Of a stretch of 64,000 nucleotides of DNA, positions 50,172 to 62,444 are shown in pieces (the first letter of the stretch is position 1; every line of letters starts with the position of its first letter). Made by a program: the position numbers and the translations under genes. Source of the DNA: [Clostridium] asparagiforme DSM 15981 (GTDB lineage: Bacteria; Bacillota; Clostridia; Lachnospirales; Lachnospiraceae); NCBI GenBank assembly GCA_025149125.1, contig CP102272.1:4154001-4218000 (forward strand), in the 5' to 3' direction. The notes under the pieces were generated by a model. The model saw only the letters and a list, made by a program, of their open reading frames with translations. It searched no databases and was not told the origin of the DNA.

Positions 50172-51362
50172 TTAACGTCCAACCTTCGATTTCCCACCTG
50201 ACAAAATCCCGCTGACAGCCACCAGATCCACCGCCTGACGGATCGCATCCTCGTCCTGCACCAGCGCCAGGCGCACATAACCCTCGCCGGAGGGACCAAA
50301 GGCGCTGCCCGGCGTCACAATCAGCCCGGCCTTCTCCACCAGATCCATGGCAAATGCCTCGGAGGTCTCATACCCGGACGGAATAGCAGCCCACACGAAC
50401 ATTGTGGCCGCAGGGCGCTCCATGGGCCAGCCGATGGCGGTAAAGCCGTCGCAGAGACAGTTGCGACGGCGGACATACGCTTCCCTGGTTCTCTCCACAC
50501 AGGACTGGTCCCCGGTAATGGCCGCGATGGCCGCCTGCTGGATGGGCAGAAACATGCCGTAGTCCATGTTGGACTTAAGCCGCTTTAATTGGGCCACCAC
50601 CTCCCGGTTGCCCAAACAGAAGCCGATGCGCGCCCCGGCCAGGCCATAGGTCTTGGACAGGGAGTTGAACTCTACGCCCACCTCCCGCGCGCCCGGAAAG
50701 CTCAAAAAGCTGCCGCAGCTCTTCCCGTCAAATACCAGCTCGCTGTAAGCGTTATCGTGCAGCACAATGATCTGATACTTCTTGGCAAATGCCACCAGCT
50801 CCTCGTAAAAGCTGTCCGGAGCCAGGGCCGCCGTGGGGTTGTTGGGGTAGGACACGATCATGAATTTGGCCCTGCGGGCCACCTCCCCGGGAATATCGTC
50901 CAGGCGGATCACATAACCGTTTTCCTTTTTCTGAGGCATATAATAGAGCGTTGCCCCTGCAATCCGCGGCCCATCCCCGAACACCGGATAGCAGGGGTCC
51001 GGCACCAGCACAGTGTCCCCCTCGTCCACGATGGAGAGCGCGATGTGAGCCAGCCCTTCCTGGGACCCCAGCAGGGAACAAATCTCGGTCTGCGGGTCCA
51101 GCTTCACTCCGTAGCGCCGGTCATACCATTCGGCCACCGCGTCCAAAAGAGCGGTCTGGTCGTTGATGGCGTAAATATAGTTCTTCTCCTCCGCAGCGGC
51201 CCTGCAGAGAGCCTCCCGGATATGAGCGGCCGGCGGAATGTTGGGCGCGCCTATGCTCATGTCGATCACTGTCTCCCCGGCAGACACCTTGCGCCTGCGC
51301 ACTTCCGAAAGTTTTGAAAAGATTCCCTCGCCAAAGAGGTCCATCCGTTTTGCAAATTCCAT
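50172..51362 (-). CDS. class I/II (fold type I) aminotransferase
   Basis: A 396-residue PLP enzyme. IDMSIGAPNIPPAAHIREAL opens it, SLLGSQEGLAHIALSIVDEGD and VLVPDPCYPVFGDGPRIAGA follow, MIVSYPNNPTAALAP has the Asn that contacts PLP, LHDNAYSELVFDG the Asp/Tyr pair, and FNSLSKTYGLAGARIGFCLGN the Lys Schiff base near residue 235. EGYVRLALVQDEDAI near the end has the carboxylate-binding Arg. Overall it resembles LL-diaminopimelate or aspartate/alanine aminotransferases. It is the second gene of an operon behind DUF554. Confidence 0.9.
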   Translation of the reverse strand: MEFAKRMDLFGEGIFSKLSEVRRRKVSAGETVIDMSIGAPNIPPAAHIREALCRAAAEEKNYIYAINDQTALLDAVAEWYDRRYGVKLDPQTEICSLLGSQEGLAHIALSIVDEGDTVLVPDPCYPVFGDGPRIAGATLYYMPQKKENGYVIRLDDIPGEVARRAKFMIVSYPNNPTAALAPDSFYEELVAFAKKYQIIVLHDNAYSELVFDGKSCGSFLSFPGAREVGVEFNSLSKTYGLAGARIGFCLGNREVVAQLKRLKSNMDYGMFLPIQQAAIAAITGDQSCVERTREAYVRRRNCLCDGFTAIGWPMERPAATMFVWAAIPSGYETSEAFAMDLVEKAGLIVTPGSAFGPSGEGYVRLALVQDEDAIRQAVDLVAVSGILSGGKSKVGR

Positions 51363-51378
51363 GTCCTCATCCTCCTCG

Positions 51379-52101
51379 TCAATATCCCAGCAGACACACG
51401 ATCACCGGCAGAAAGACCGCGGGCAGCATGTTGCCGATTTTCAGCTTGCTGTTTAAAACCAAATTCAGTCCCAGGGCGAAAATCAGGATCGATCCGATGA
51501 AGGAGATCCGCCCGATCATCAGCTCGGTCAGATACGGCCGCACCACGCCGGCCAGCAGCGTAATGGATCCCTGGTAGATGGCTACCGGGAAAATGGAAAA
51601 CGCCGTGCCGATGCCTAAGGCCGCGGTGAAAATGATGGAGAGAACGCCGTCCATCACCGCTTTGGTAAACAGCGTGCTGTAGTTATGGGTCAGTCCATCC
51701 TCCAGCGCGCCCACAATGGCCATGGCCCCCACGCAGAACAGCAGGGAACTGCTCACAAATGCCTCCACAAAGGTGCCCGAGGCCTTCCCCGCCGGTATTT
51801 TCGACTTGCACCAGATTCCCAGCTGCTCCAACCGGTCCTCGATGTCGATCCACTCGCCCAGAGCGGACCCGATCACCATGCAGAGCACCATCACCAGGGT
51901 GTCCCGGGTATCCAGTCCTCCGGCCGTGACGGTCATCATTCCTTTCAGCGCCCCGGAGATCCCCACAAAGATCACGCACAGCCCCACCGCGCTGGTAATC
52001 GTGTCCTCCAGGTGCTTCGGAAGTCCTCCCTTCACCAAAAGCCCAATGACACAGCCTCCCAGAATCGCCGCCACATTCACAATCGTTCCCAAACCGCTCA
52101 T
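51379..52101 (-). CDS. DUF554 family membrane protein
   Basis: A 240-residue protein with about seven predicted helices. GTIVNVAAILGGCVIGLLVKGGLPK at the start (in parts), VMVLCMVIGSALGEWIDIEDRLEQLG in the middle and GSILIFALGLNLVLNS near the end match DUF554. The function is not established; the family is thought to be transport-related. A clear sigma-70 promoter lies 59 bases upstream; the aminotransferase follows by 16 bases. Confidence 0.88.
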   Translation of the reverse strand: MSGLGTIVNVAAILGGCVIGLLVKGGLPKHLEDTITSAVGLCVIFVGISGALKGMMTVTAGGLDTRDTLVMVLCMVIGSALGEWIDIEDRLEQLGIWCKSKIPAGKASGTFVEAFVSSSLLFCVGAMAIVGALEDGLTHNYSTLFTKAVMDGVLSIIFTAALGIGTAFSIFPVAIYQGSITLLAGVVRPYLTELMIGRISFIGSILIFALGLNLVLNSKLKIGNMLPAVFLPVIVCLLGY

Positions 52102-52159
52102 ACTCTGATCTCGCCCTTCTTATATTATATCTTTATCTGCTTTACAGCTCATTTCGCCC

Positions 52160-52188
52160 ATTATAGTACAAATTTCAAAATCTGACAA
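52160..52188 (-). promoter_or_regulatory. sigma-70 promoter of DUF554-aminotransferase operon
   Basis: Minus strand TTGTCA, 17-base spacer, TATAAT. The 16 bases around the -10 (CTATAATGGGC) are the same as in the vanZ-truA promoter. Confidence 0.8.
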
Positions 52189-52243
52189 GCGCTTAAACGA
52201 AACGCAAACTGTCTACAGCTGTCTACCGTTTTAGCACCATCCA

Positions 52244-52280
52244 AAAAATAGCGGAAAACTTGATTTTACAAGTTTTCCGC
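52244..52280 (-). terminator. terminator of the rRNA-tRNA operon
   Basis: Stem GCGGAAAACTTG/CAAGTTTTCCGC with a six-base loop, followed by TATTTTTTGG on the minus strand, just after tRNA-Gly. Confidence 0.9.
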
Positions 52281-52293
52281 TGCAAATAAAAAA

Positions 52294-52365
52294 AGCGCGA
52301 GACGGGATTCGAACCCGCGGCCCCCACCTTGGCAAGGTGGTGCTCCACCCCTGAGCCACTCGCGC
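52294..52365 (-). tRNA. tRNA-Gly (GCC anticodon)
   Basis: Acceptor GCGCGAG/CTCGCGC, anticodon stem CCACC/GGTGG with loop TTGCCAA giving GCC, T-arm GGGTTCGAATCCC. No encoded CCA. Confidence 0.95.
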
Positions 52366-52379
52366 ATATTTTGTATTCG

Positions 52380-52454
52380 TCGGGGTGACAGGATTCGAAC
52401 CTGCGACCTCCTGGTCCCAAACCAGGCGCTCTAGCCAAGCTGAGCCACACCCCG
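52380..52454 (-). tRNA. tRNA-Pro (TGG anticodon)
   Basis: Acceptor CGGGGTG/CACCCCG, anticodon stem CCTGG/CCAGG with loop TTTGGGA giving TGG, T-arm CAGGTTCGAATCCTG. Confidence 0.95.
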
Positions 52455-52548
52455 TCATCACCGCTTACGAATAAATTATGAAATTATCAATTTAAACGTA
52501 CCCTCAAAACCACATATTGAATGATGTTTTAAAACCTATACCGTTTTG

Positions 52549-55436
<2,888 letters not shown>

Positions 55437-55637
55437 AAATGACTTCCACCTGCGGGTGCGGGTTTCTGTCGACAATCCATAGCGTTGGATCGTTTGGTCT
55501 TAGGTTTGTTACATTTGATACATCTTTCGATGTATCCCTCGGATGTCTTGATTATTCTATAGAATATTCAATTCATTTTCATTCAATATGCGGTTTTCAA
55601 GGTACGTGTGCAAAATCATTTGTTAGATGATTTTGAA

Positions 55638-55710
55638 TGGAGATGGAGAGATTCGAACTCTTGACCCCCTGCTTGCAAGGCAGGTGCTCTCCCAACTGAG
55701 CTACACCCCC
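55638..55710 (-). tRNA. tRNA-Ala (TGC anticodon)
   Basis: Acceptor GGGGGTG/CATCTCC with two G-U pairs, anticodon stem CCTGC/GCAGG with loop CTTGCAA giving TGC, T-arm AGAGTTCGAATCTCT. It lies between 5S and 23S. Confidence 0.95.
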
Positions 55711-55717
55711 AAAAGGA

Positions 55718-55834
55718 TCTGGCACTCACCTGCTCTCCCATGCCGTCACCAGCATAGTACCATCGGCCGCTTGAGTCTTAACCATCGTGTTCGGGATGGG
55801 AACGGGTGTTTCCCCCAAGCGCATCAGCACCAGA
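55718..55834 (-). rRNA. rrf: 5S ribosomal RNA
   Basis: About 117 bases. Minus strand starts TCTGGTGCTGATGCGCTT, contains CCCATCCCGAACACGA and ends GAGTGCCAGAT, so both ends pair. It is placed between 16S and tRNA-Ala rather than after 23S. Confidence 0.95.
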
Positions 55835-55894
55835 AATTTGGAACCTTAGTGTAAATCTAAGATTCAACAGTATATAAAACCCTTACTTCTTCTT

Positions 55895-57430
<1,536 letters not shown>

Positions 57431-57630
57431 TAAAAGTTGATTCTTGGTCTTAGACTACTTAGCTTGGCTAGTTATCTTTAACCTTCATTACTTGGTTTTG
57501 TTCTGAATTTTCTCAAATCCAAAGGTCTAAACCAGACCTTTTTCTTTAGAATTTTCAGGGTTTTACATACTGTTCAATCTTTGATTTTCAAGGTTCTCTG
57601 TTGTTGTTCTTCGTTAGCAGCAACTTTTAT

Positions 57631-57659
57631 ATCTTATCACACTCGCTAGCGTTTGTCAA
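57631..57659 (-). promoter_or_regulatory. rRNA promoter P3 (nearest to 16S)
   Basis: TTGACA, 17-base spacer, TAAGAT on the minus strand. Confidence 0.85.
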
Positions 57660-57714
57660 CAACTTTTTTAAAAACTTTTTTGCTGTGTTGTTGTTTCTTG
57701 TCGACAGCTTTGAT

Positions 57715-57743
57715 ATTTTATCATGCTGTTTTCAGTTTGTCAA
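57715..57743 (-). promoter_or_regulatory. rRNA promoter P2
   Basis: TTGACA, 17-base spacer, TAAAAT on the minus strand, 84 bases upstream of P3; the GTTGTTGACAAAC context is shared with P3. Confidence 0.85.
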
Positions 57744-57796
57744 CAACTTTTTTATTTTTTTCTCTTGCGCCTGCCGTTCTCAGCGGCGCAAGAGAT

Positions 57797-57825
57797 ATAA
57801 TACCAAACCCCTCGTCAAAAGTCAA
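57797..57825 (-). promoter_or_regulatory. rRNA promoter P1 (distal)
   Basis: TTGACT, 17-base spacer, TATTAT on the minus strand. A hairpin (CTCTTGCGCC/GGCGCAAGAG, 57761-57794) lies between P1 and P2. The AT-rich 57433-57630 leader has no gene. Confidence 0.75.
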
Positions 57826-57905
57826 CACTATTTTTCAATTTTTTTAAATTATTTCTTTAGTTCGTATTTTTTCGACAATACAGCAGATTTCAGCAGGTTA
57901 CTGGC

Positions 57906-59432
57906 TCAATGGGAACTGCCGTCCACTGTGAACCAGAATGAGACTCCATCCGGCCTGTTTTCCACGCCGCACTCCTTGTTGTGAGAGTCCATGATGGCTT
58001 TGACGATGGACAAACCGATTCCGCTTCCACCATAGGAACGGGTGTGCGCCTTATCGACTTTATAGAACTTTGTCCAGAGCTTGTCCAGTTCCTCCTCGGG
58101 TATGGGAGTTCCCGTGTTAAACACCGATACCTTCACTTCCTGCCCCAAATTCTCCAGCCGGATCTCAATGCGGCGCTCTCCGCCCAGGTGATTCAGCGCG
58201 TTGTTCAGGTAATTGGTGATCACTTCTTCTATTTTAAATTCATCCGCCCACACCAGAACCGGAGTCTCCTGATCAAACACCACGGTGGCCTCCTTCTGCT
58301 GGAGCAGGATCCCGGCGGAGGAGAGAATCCCGCGAATCAGCGCCGTGATATCGAACTGCTCCATCACCGGCAGATCATTTCCAAACTCCAGAGCAGTCAG
58401 ATTCAAAAGCTGTTTGACCATCTTATTCATCTTGTTGGCCTCGTCCATGATGACCTCGCAGTAATAATCCCGGCTGTCCGGGTCCTCGGCCATCCCTTCG
58501 GTCAGCCCCTCGGCGTAACCCTGGATCAGCGCGATGGGGGTTTTCAGTTCATGGGACACATTTGCAATAAAATCCTTGCGCGTCTCGTCGATGCGGATCT
58601 TCTCCTCAATATCCCGCTGTAGCTCATTGTTGGCGGTTTTCAACTCCCCGATGGTCTCCTTGAGCTTTTCGGACAAAGTGTTCATGCTGCGGCCCAGCAC
58701 ACCGATCTCATCCTCGGACCGCCCTTCGTAGCGCGCCTCGAAGTCCAGCTCCGACATACGTGCCGACAGGGACGCCAGGGACATGATAGGGGATGTGACC
58801 TTTTTGGTGGTAAAATACATCAGCGCGCTGCCTGCCACCAGGGCGGCAAGACCCACATAGGCCAGAAATTTGTTGGAGACCGCCACGCTGTCGTGGATGC
58901 TGGCAATGGGCATGGACATGATGAAAATGGTCCGGTTGTCCTCGAAAAATCCCCAGCTTTCCAGATAATAGGCCTGGGAATGGCGGTCGTAGCTCTTCTG
59001 GATTTTATAATTATCCTGATTAACCAGCACCTCGGTACCGGGATTGTTACGCCCCAGTATGTACTGGTGTACCCGGTCCGCCAAAAAACGGGCGTCCCTG
59101 GCAGAGGGCATGGCGTCGTCGTTCATACTGTCCACGATGGCGATGTTGGTGTTGTATTTCTCGCTCATCAGCCGGAGCAGGCGGCTGAGTTCCGTCTGCT
59201 CCCCGTCGGCTGAGTACAGGCTCTGAAGGTCCTCGGTCAGGGATTCCCCGTTGTCGGCCTTCTCCACCACCAGCTGGTTGATCAGACCGTAGGCGCGCTC
59301 CAGAATTTTTAACTTCTGGCGGGTGTAAAATCCCTCTAAAAAGAAACTGTTCACCGCCCAGGTGGTGAACAGCACCGCGGCCATCAGGCCTACGAATATC
59401 ATCGTAAAACGTCCGCGTATGGAATGTTTCAT
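57906..59432 (-). CDS. sensor histidine kinase with extracytoplasmic domain
   Basis: A 508-residue kinase. A helix at residues 12-32, an extracytoplasmic domain to about 190, a second helix (FLAYVGLAALVAGSALMYF), then HAMP (TKKVTSPIMSLASLSARM). The H-box VSHELKTPIALIQGYAEGL lies near residue 295. The ATP site has N-box YLNNALNHL, G1 and G2 (KVDKAHTRSYGGSGIGLSIVKAIM). The ATG at 59432 overlaps the stop of the response regulator (TGATG). It phosphorylates that regulator; the signal is unknown. Confidence 0.92.
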   Translation of the reverse strand: MKHSIRGRFTMIFVGLMAAVLFTTWAVNSFFLEGFYTRQKLKILERAYGLINQLVVEKADNGESLTEDLQSLYSADGEQTELSRLLRLMSEKYNTNIAIVDSMNDDAMPSARDARFLADRVHQYILGRNNPGTEVLVNQDNYKIQKSYDRHSQAYYLESWGFFEDNRTIFIMSMPIASIHDSVAVSNKFLAYVGLAALVAGSALMYFTTKKVTSPIMSLASLSARMSELDFEARYEGRSEDEIGVLGRSMNTLSEKLKETIGELKTANNELQRDIEEKIRIDETRKDFIANVSHELKTPIALIQGYAEGLTEGMAEDPDSRDYYCEVIMDEANKMNKMVKQLLNLTALEFGNDLPVMEQFDITALIRGILSSAGILLQQKEATVVFDQETPVLVWADEFKIEEVITNYLNNALNHLGGERRIEIRLENLGQEVKVSVFNTGTPIPEEELDKLWTKFYKVDKAHTRSYGGSGIGLSIVKAIMDSHNKECGVENRPDGVSFWFTVDGSSH

Positions 59433-60109
59433 CAATCGCTCACCTCGAATTTATAGCCCATTCCCCAGATGGTCTTGATGTACTCGCCCTTCTCCCCCAT
59501 TTTGCTGCGCAGCTTCTTGACATGGGTGTCGATGGTCCGGGCGTCCCCAAAGTAGTCGTAATTCCATACATTATTTAAAATCTTTTCGCGGGACAGGGCC
59601 AGGCCCTGATTCTCCACAAAATAGGTGAGCAGCTCAAATTCCTTGTAGCTCAGCTCAATTTCGCTGCCGTCAATGGTCACCTGGTGGGCCGCCTTGTCAA
59701 TGCAGATTCCGCCCACGTTCAGGGTATCGGTGGAGACCATATTGCTCCGCCGCAGAATCGCGTCCACCCGGGCCACCAGAATCTTGGGGCTGAAGGGTTT
59801 GGAAATGTACTCGTCCACCCCCAGGGAAAAACCCTGGAGTTCGTCCCGCTCCTCGCTGCGGGCGGTGAGCATGATCACCGGAACCTGGGAGTATTTGCGG
59901 ATTGTCTTTAACACCTCCCAGCCGTCCATTTTCGGCATCATCACGTCCAGAAGCACCAGAGCGATGTCCTTGTCCGCAAAGAAAATATCCACGGCCTCTT
60001 CCCCGTCCCCTGCTTCTATTACCTGAAATCCTTTATTGGTCAAAAAATCCTTTACCAGCTTCCGCATTCTGGCTTCGTCATCCACCACCAGTATCTTCAA
60101 TGATTCCAT
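59432..60109 (-). CDS. OmpR-family response regulator
   Basis: A 225-residue regulator. Receiver: KILVVDDEARMRK with acidic pair, LVLLDVMMPKMDG with phospho-Asp near residue 55, VIMLTARSEERDE, and EYISKPFSPK with the conserved Lys. DNA-binding winged helix at 125-222 (ELSYKEFELLTYFVENQG, RTIDTHVKKLRSKMG, IKTIWGMGYKFEV). The ATG at 60109 is chosen because AAGGAGG lies 8 bases upstream. Operon with the kinase. Targets not visible; the region upstream contains the diguanylate cyclase end 87 bases away. Confidence 0.94.
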   Translation of the reverse strand: MESLKILVVDDEARMRKLVKDFLTNKGFQVIEAGDGEEAVDIFFADKDIALVLLDVMMPKMDGWEVLKTIRKYSQVPVIMLTARSEERDELQGFSLGVDEYISKPFSPKILVARVDAILRRSNMVSTDTLNVGGICIDKAAHQVTIDGSEIELSYKEFELLTYFVENQGLALSREKILNNVWNYDYFGDARTIDTHVKKLRSKMGEKGEYIKTIWGMGYKFEVSD

Positions 60110-60195
60110 GCACAATGCCTCCTTGCACTCATTCTTACCTGTTTAATAACATTTTAGCAAAAAGACATGCACATTTCTACCATTTCACAGAGATT

Positions 60196-61203
60196 TCACA
60201 GGTCCTCCCGCAGGCTGCGGCCATCCGCGATGGCGATGGAGGATTTTCCGCTGCGCTTGGAAATATAGAGGGCCTTGTCGGCATTCTGCCACAGGCTCTC
60301 ATAGTTATCTCCGTGTTGTGGATACAGGGCAATTCCCATGCAGATGCTGATGCGGCGGTCCAGGCCCAGACGTTTCTGCCGGCAGTCCCAGTCCCTGCAA
60401 AACGCCCGCGCCATTTCCAGAAATTCCTCCATCTCCGGCTCATCCCCTCCGGTGTAAACCAGAAATTCGTCCCCGCCGATCCGGCCGCTGAGGCAGCCGG
60501 TAAAGGAAGCCTTGAGACTCTCGGCCAGCAGGCTCAGCACCTGATCCCCAAAGGGATGGCCGTTCCGGTCGTTTACCTGTTTGAAATCATCCACATCCAT
60601 CATCATCATGGCGCCGTACGGTTTTTTCTGCATCAGTGCCTGCACCTCCGACTCCAGAAACGGACGGTTCATCAGATCGGTGAGATAATCGTACCGGGCG
60701 TAGTAGAGGGCCTCCCGGTTGGCATTTTCCAGTTCCTGTCTGCGGATTTCCAGCAGCTCCTCCAGCTTCCTGTTGCTCTGCTGGAGCAGGATACGCGGGT
60801 AGGGCTCTCCCTTCATCTGCTCCGGATCGGGTACGGAGCGGTGTATGTGGACCAGCTGCCAGCCCTCCGGCGCGCGGCGCACCACCATGGAAAAGCGGAA
60901 TCCGGCGTTGTACGCCAGAGGCTGGGACGATATCTGCCGGAGGTTCAGCTCACCGATGACCAGAAATGTTTCCTCCCCAAGGGGCGTAGTCTGGTACCAC
61001 TGACTGGTGATGGAAAAATGCCCGTCCCACAGCGGCTCTTCCTCCGTCAGCTTACGCAAGGCCTGTTCCCGGTTCCGGCAGAGTTCATGGGCGCCCGTTC
61101 CGATCACGGACAGATCCGGAGCCAGCAGGTTCTCCAGTGCCTGGTAATCCTTTTTCTCCAGATATATGTGCCAAATGAAACGGCAAAACTCCTGCGCTTC
61201 CAT
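60196..61203 (-). CDS. diguanylate cyclase with NTF2/SnoaL-like sensor domain
   Basis: A 335-residue protein. Residues 1-125 look like an NTF2/SnoaL-type fold (YQALENLLAPDLSVIGTGAHELCRNREQAL in parts, and GWQLVHIHRSVP at its end); a coiled coil at about 140-170; GGDEF domain from about 172 (YDYLTDLMNRPFLE, DVDDFKQVNDRNGHPFGDQ). The active-site loop reads G-G-D-E-F at 243-247, so it should make c-di-GMP. No R-x-x-D inhibitory site lies 5 residues before it. The ATG at 61203 is preferred to the GTG at 61215. Its promoter region is the putative invertible segment at 61250-61477. Confidence 0.9.
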   Translation of the reverse strand: MEAQEFCRFIWHIYLEKKDYQALENLLAPDLSVIGTGAHELCRNREQALRKLTEEEPLWDGHFSITSQWYQTTPLGEETFLVIGELNLRQISSQPLAYNAGFRFSMVVRRAPEGWQLVHIHRSVPDPEQMKGEPYPRILLQQSNRKLEELLEIRRQELENANREALYYARYDYLTDLMNRPFLESEVQALMQKKPYGAMMMMDVDDFKQVNDRNGHPFGDQVLSLLAESLKASFTGCLSGRIGGDEFLVYTGGDEPEMEEFLEMARAFCRDWDCRQKRLGLDRRISICMGIALYPQHGDNYESLWQNADKALYISKRSGKSSIAIADGRSLREDL

Positions 61204-61249
61204 AAATGATCCCACCCTTTCCTCACTCCGCGGACAGGGATTACAACAA

Positions 61250-61269
61250 AATTTCCCTTTTGTTGTAAT
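61250..61269 (-). repeat. left 20-bp inverted repeat of the switch
   Basis: AATTTCCCTTTTGTTGTAAT, exact reverse complement of 61458-61477. A further ATTACAACAAAA half copy lies at 61240-61251. Confidence 0.9.
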
Positions 61270-61396
61270 TCAGGCGGCGTTCCCACCGCCTCACGTCCGG
61301 ACAATCGATTAAACACACAAACAGAGACCGGTTTGCTGCTGGCATAACCACCGGTCTTGTCCTCGCGCCCTCCCGTCCCACCTGCGTCTGTTTTGG

Positions 61397-61425
61397 TTGT
61401 AAAATGACTTTTGGTGTAGTATACT
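61397..61425 (+). promoter_or_regulatory. promoter inside the invertible segment
   Basis: TTGTAA, 17-base spacer, TATACT on the plus strand. Because AGTATACT is palindromic, a weaker minus-strand version (TTCGAA at 61441-61446, 17-base spacer) is also possible. Confidence 0.55.
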
Positions 61426-61457
61426 GGGTATGTAATTTTGTTCGAACGCGTATCCGG

Positions 61458-61477
61458 ATTACAACAAAAGGGAAATT
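61458..61477 (+). repeat. right 20-bp inverted repeat of the switch
   Basis: ATTACAACAAAAGGGAAATT; its last two bases belong to the stop codon of the recombinase gene. Confidence 0.9.
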
Positions 61478-62333
61478 ATGTGATCACAAGTCCCATCCGC
61501 TCCATCTGGCGGGCGTGGACTGTTCCGCTCTCCGCAGTGTAGATCCGCGTGGTTGAGACATTGGTATGCCCCAGAATATCGGCCAGGCGGGATAAGTCTT
61601 TTTCCAACATATAATAAGTGCGCGCGAACAGGTGGCGCAGATTGTGCGGGAATACCTTGCCCGGTTCAACTCCGGCGCGCTCACACAGTGCTTTCATGTC
61701 CCGCCAGATATTACTCCGGTCAAGTGGCCGTCCGCTGCGGGTTATAAATACCGCTCCGGCGGTCTTTTTTTGTTTCTTCATATAGATTCCAATCAGACGG
61801 CGCAGCTTTTCCGGCAGGAAAACAGTGCGCCGTTTGCCTTTGCAGTCCACCTGGGCATATCCCTTTTCCACCGCCTCTGCGGTGATAAAGCGCAGTTCGG
61901 ATACCCGGATTCCGGTGGCGCAGATGGTCTGGAGCACCAGGGATAATCGGCGGTTCCCACTGCGGTCGGCTGCGTTTACCAGGCGGCCGTACTCGGACCG
62001 TGTCAGTTCGCGCTCGGGGCGGATGAATAGCTCGCGCTGAATTTTTAGGGGTTTTACTTTGAATTGCGGACAGCCTGAAAATTCAGCAAAGCCGTTGATT
62101 GCGGCCAGCATGGCGTTGACGGTGTTGGGGGCGTAGCGGGAAGTTAGGGTTTCCTTCCATCGGATCGCAGTTTCTTTGGTATATGAACGGCCGTCTAAAA
62201 AGACTGCGAATGCCTTGAGGCTGCGCAGGTAGGATTGGATTGTAGGGTGGGATTTTTCCTGTTCGTAGAGGTGTTGTTGGTATTGAGATAGGGTTTGGAG
62301 ATTGATTGTGCAATGGTTGTTTGAGTCATTCAT
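61476..62333 (-). CDS. tyrosine recombinase / site-specific integrase (catalytically complete)
   Basis: A 285-residue XerC/D-like enzyme. Core-binding domain at residues 10-90; catalytic domain from 105. All catalytic residues are present: Arg143 (G-I-R-V-S-E-L), Lys165 or Lys167 (C-K-G-K-R), His230 and Arg233 (H-N-L-R-H), His256 (G-H-T-N), Tyr265 (T-T-R-I-Y). The stop codon lies in the right 20-bp inverted repeat. The upstream 62334-62444 region holds its ribosome site (GGAGG) and a TACAAT box. It probably inverts the adjacent promoter segment. Confidence 0.92.
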   Translation of the reverse strand: MNDSNNHCTINLQTLSQYQQHLYEQEKSHPTIQSYLRSLKAFAVFLDGRSYTKETAIRWKETLTSRYAPNTVNAMLAAINGFAEFSGCPQFKVKPLKIQRELFIRPERELTRSEYGRLVNAADRSGNRRLSLVLQTICATGIRVSELRFITAEAVEKGYAQVDCKGKRRTVFLPEKLRRLIGIYMKKQKKTAGAVFITRSGRPLDRSNIWRDMKALCERAGVEPGKVFPHNLRHLFARTYYMLEKDLSRLADILGHTNVSTTRIYTAESGTVHARQMERMGLVIT

Positions 62334-62444
62334 TTTGGGTTCCTCCTTTTCCGGTCTAGTGTTTATTGTACCGGATTTTGGGAGGAAGTATCCTGATGAG
62401 GGGAAATTTTTTGGTGAAATGTTGGGGGGTTTTGGGTAGAAGGT

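Larger units (their letters stand above)
61250..61477. promoter_or_regulatory. putative invertible promoter segment (phase switch) upstream of the diguanylate cyclase
   Basis: A 188-bp core (61270-61457) is bounded by perfect 20-bp inverted repeats. It lies between the cyclase start (47 bases away) and the stop of an intact tyrosine recombinase gene. It holds a plus-strand promoter (61397-61425) pointing away from the cyclase, and a hairpin AGACCGGT/ACCGGTCT (61325-61357). Inversion would turn the promoter toward the cyclase. Confidence 0.75.

Noticed and set aside
57761..57794. Terminator between rRNA promoters P1 and P2
   Set aside because: The hairpin is strong, but no T-run follows it on either strand.
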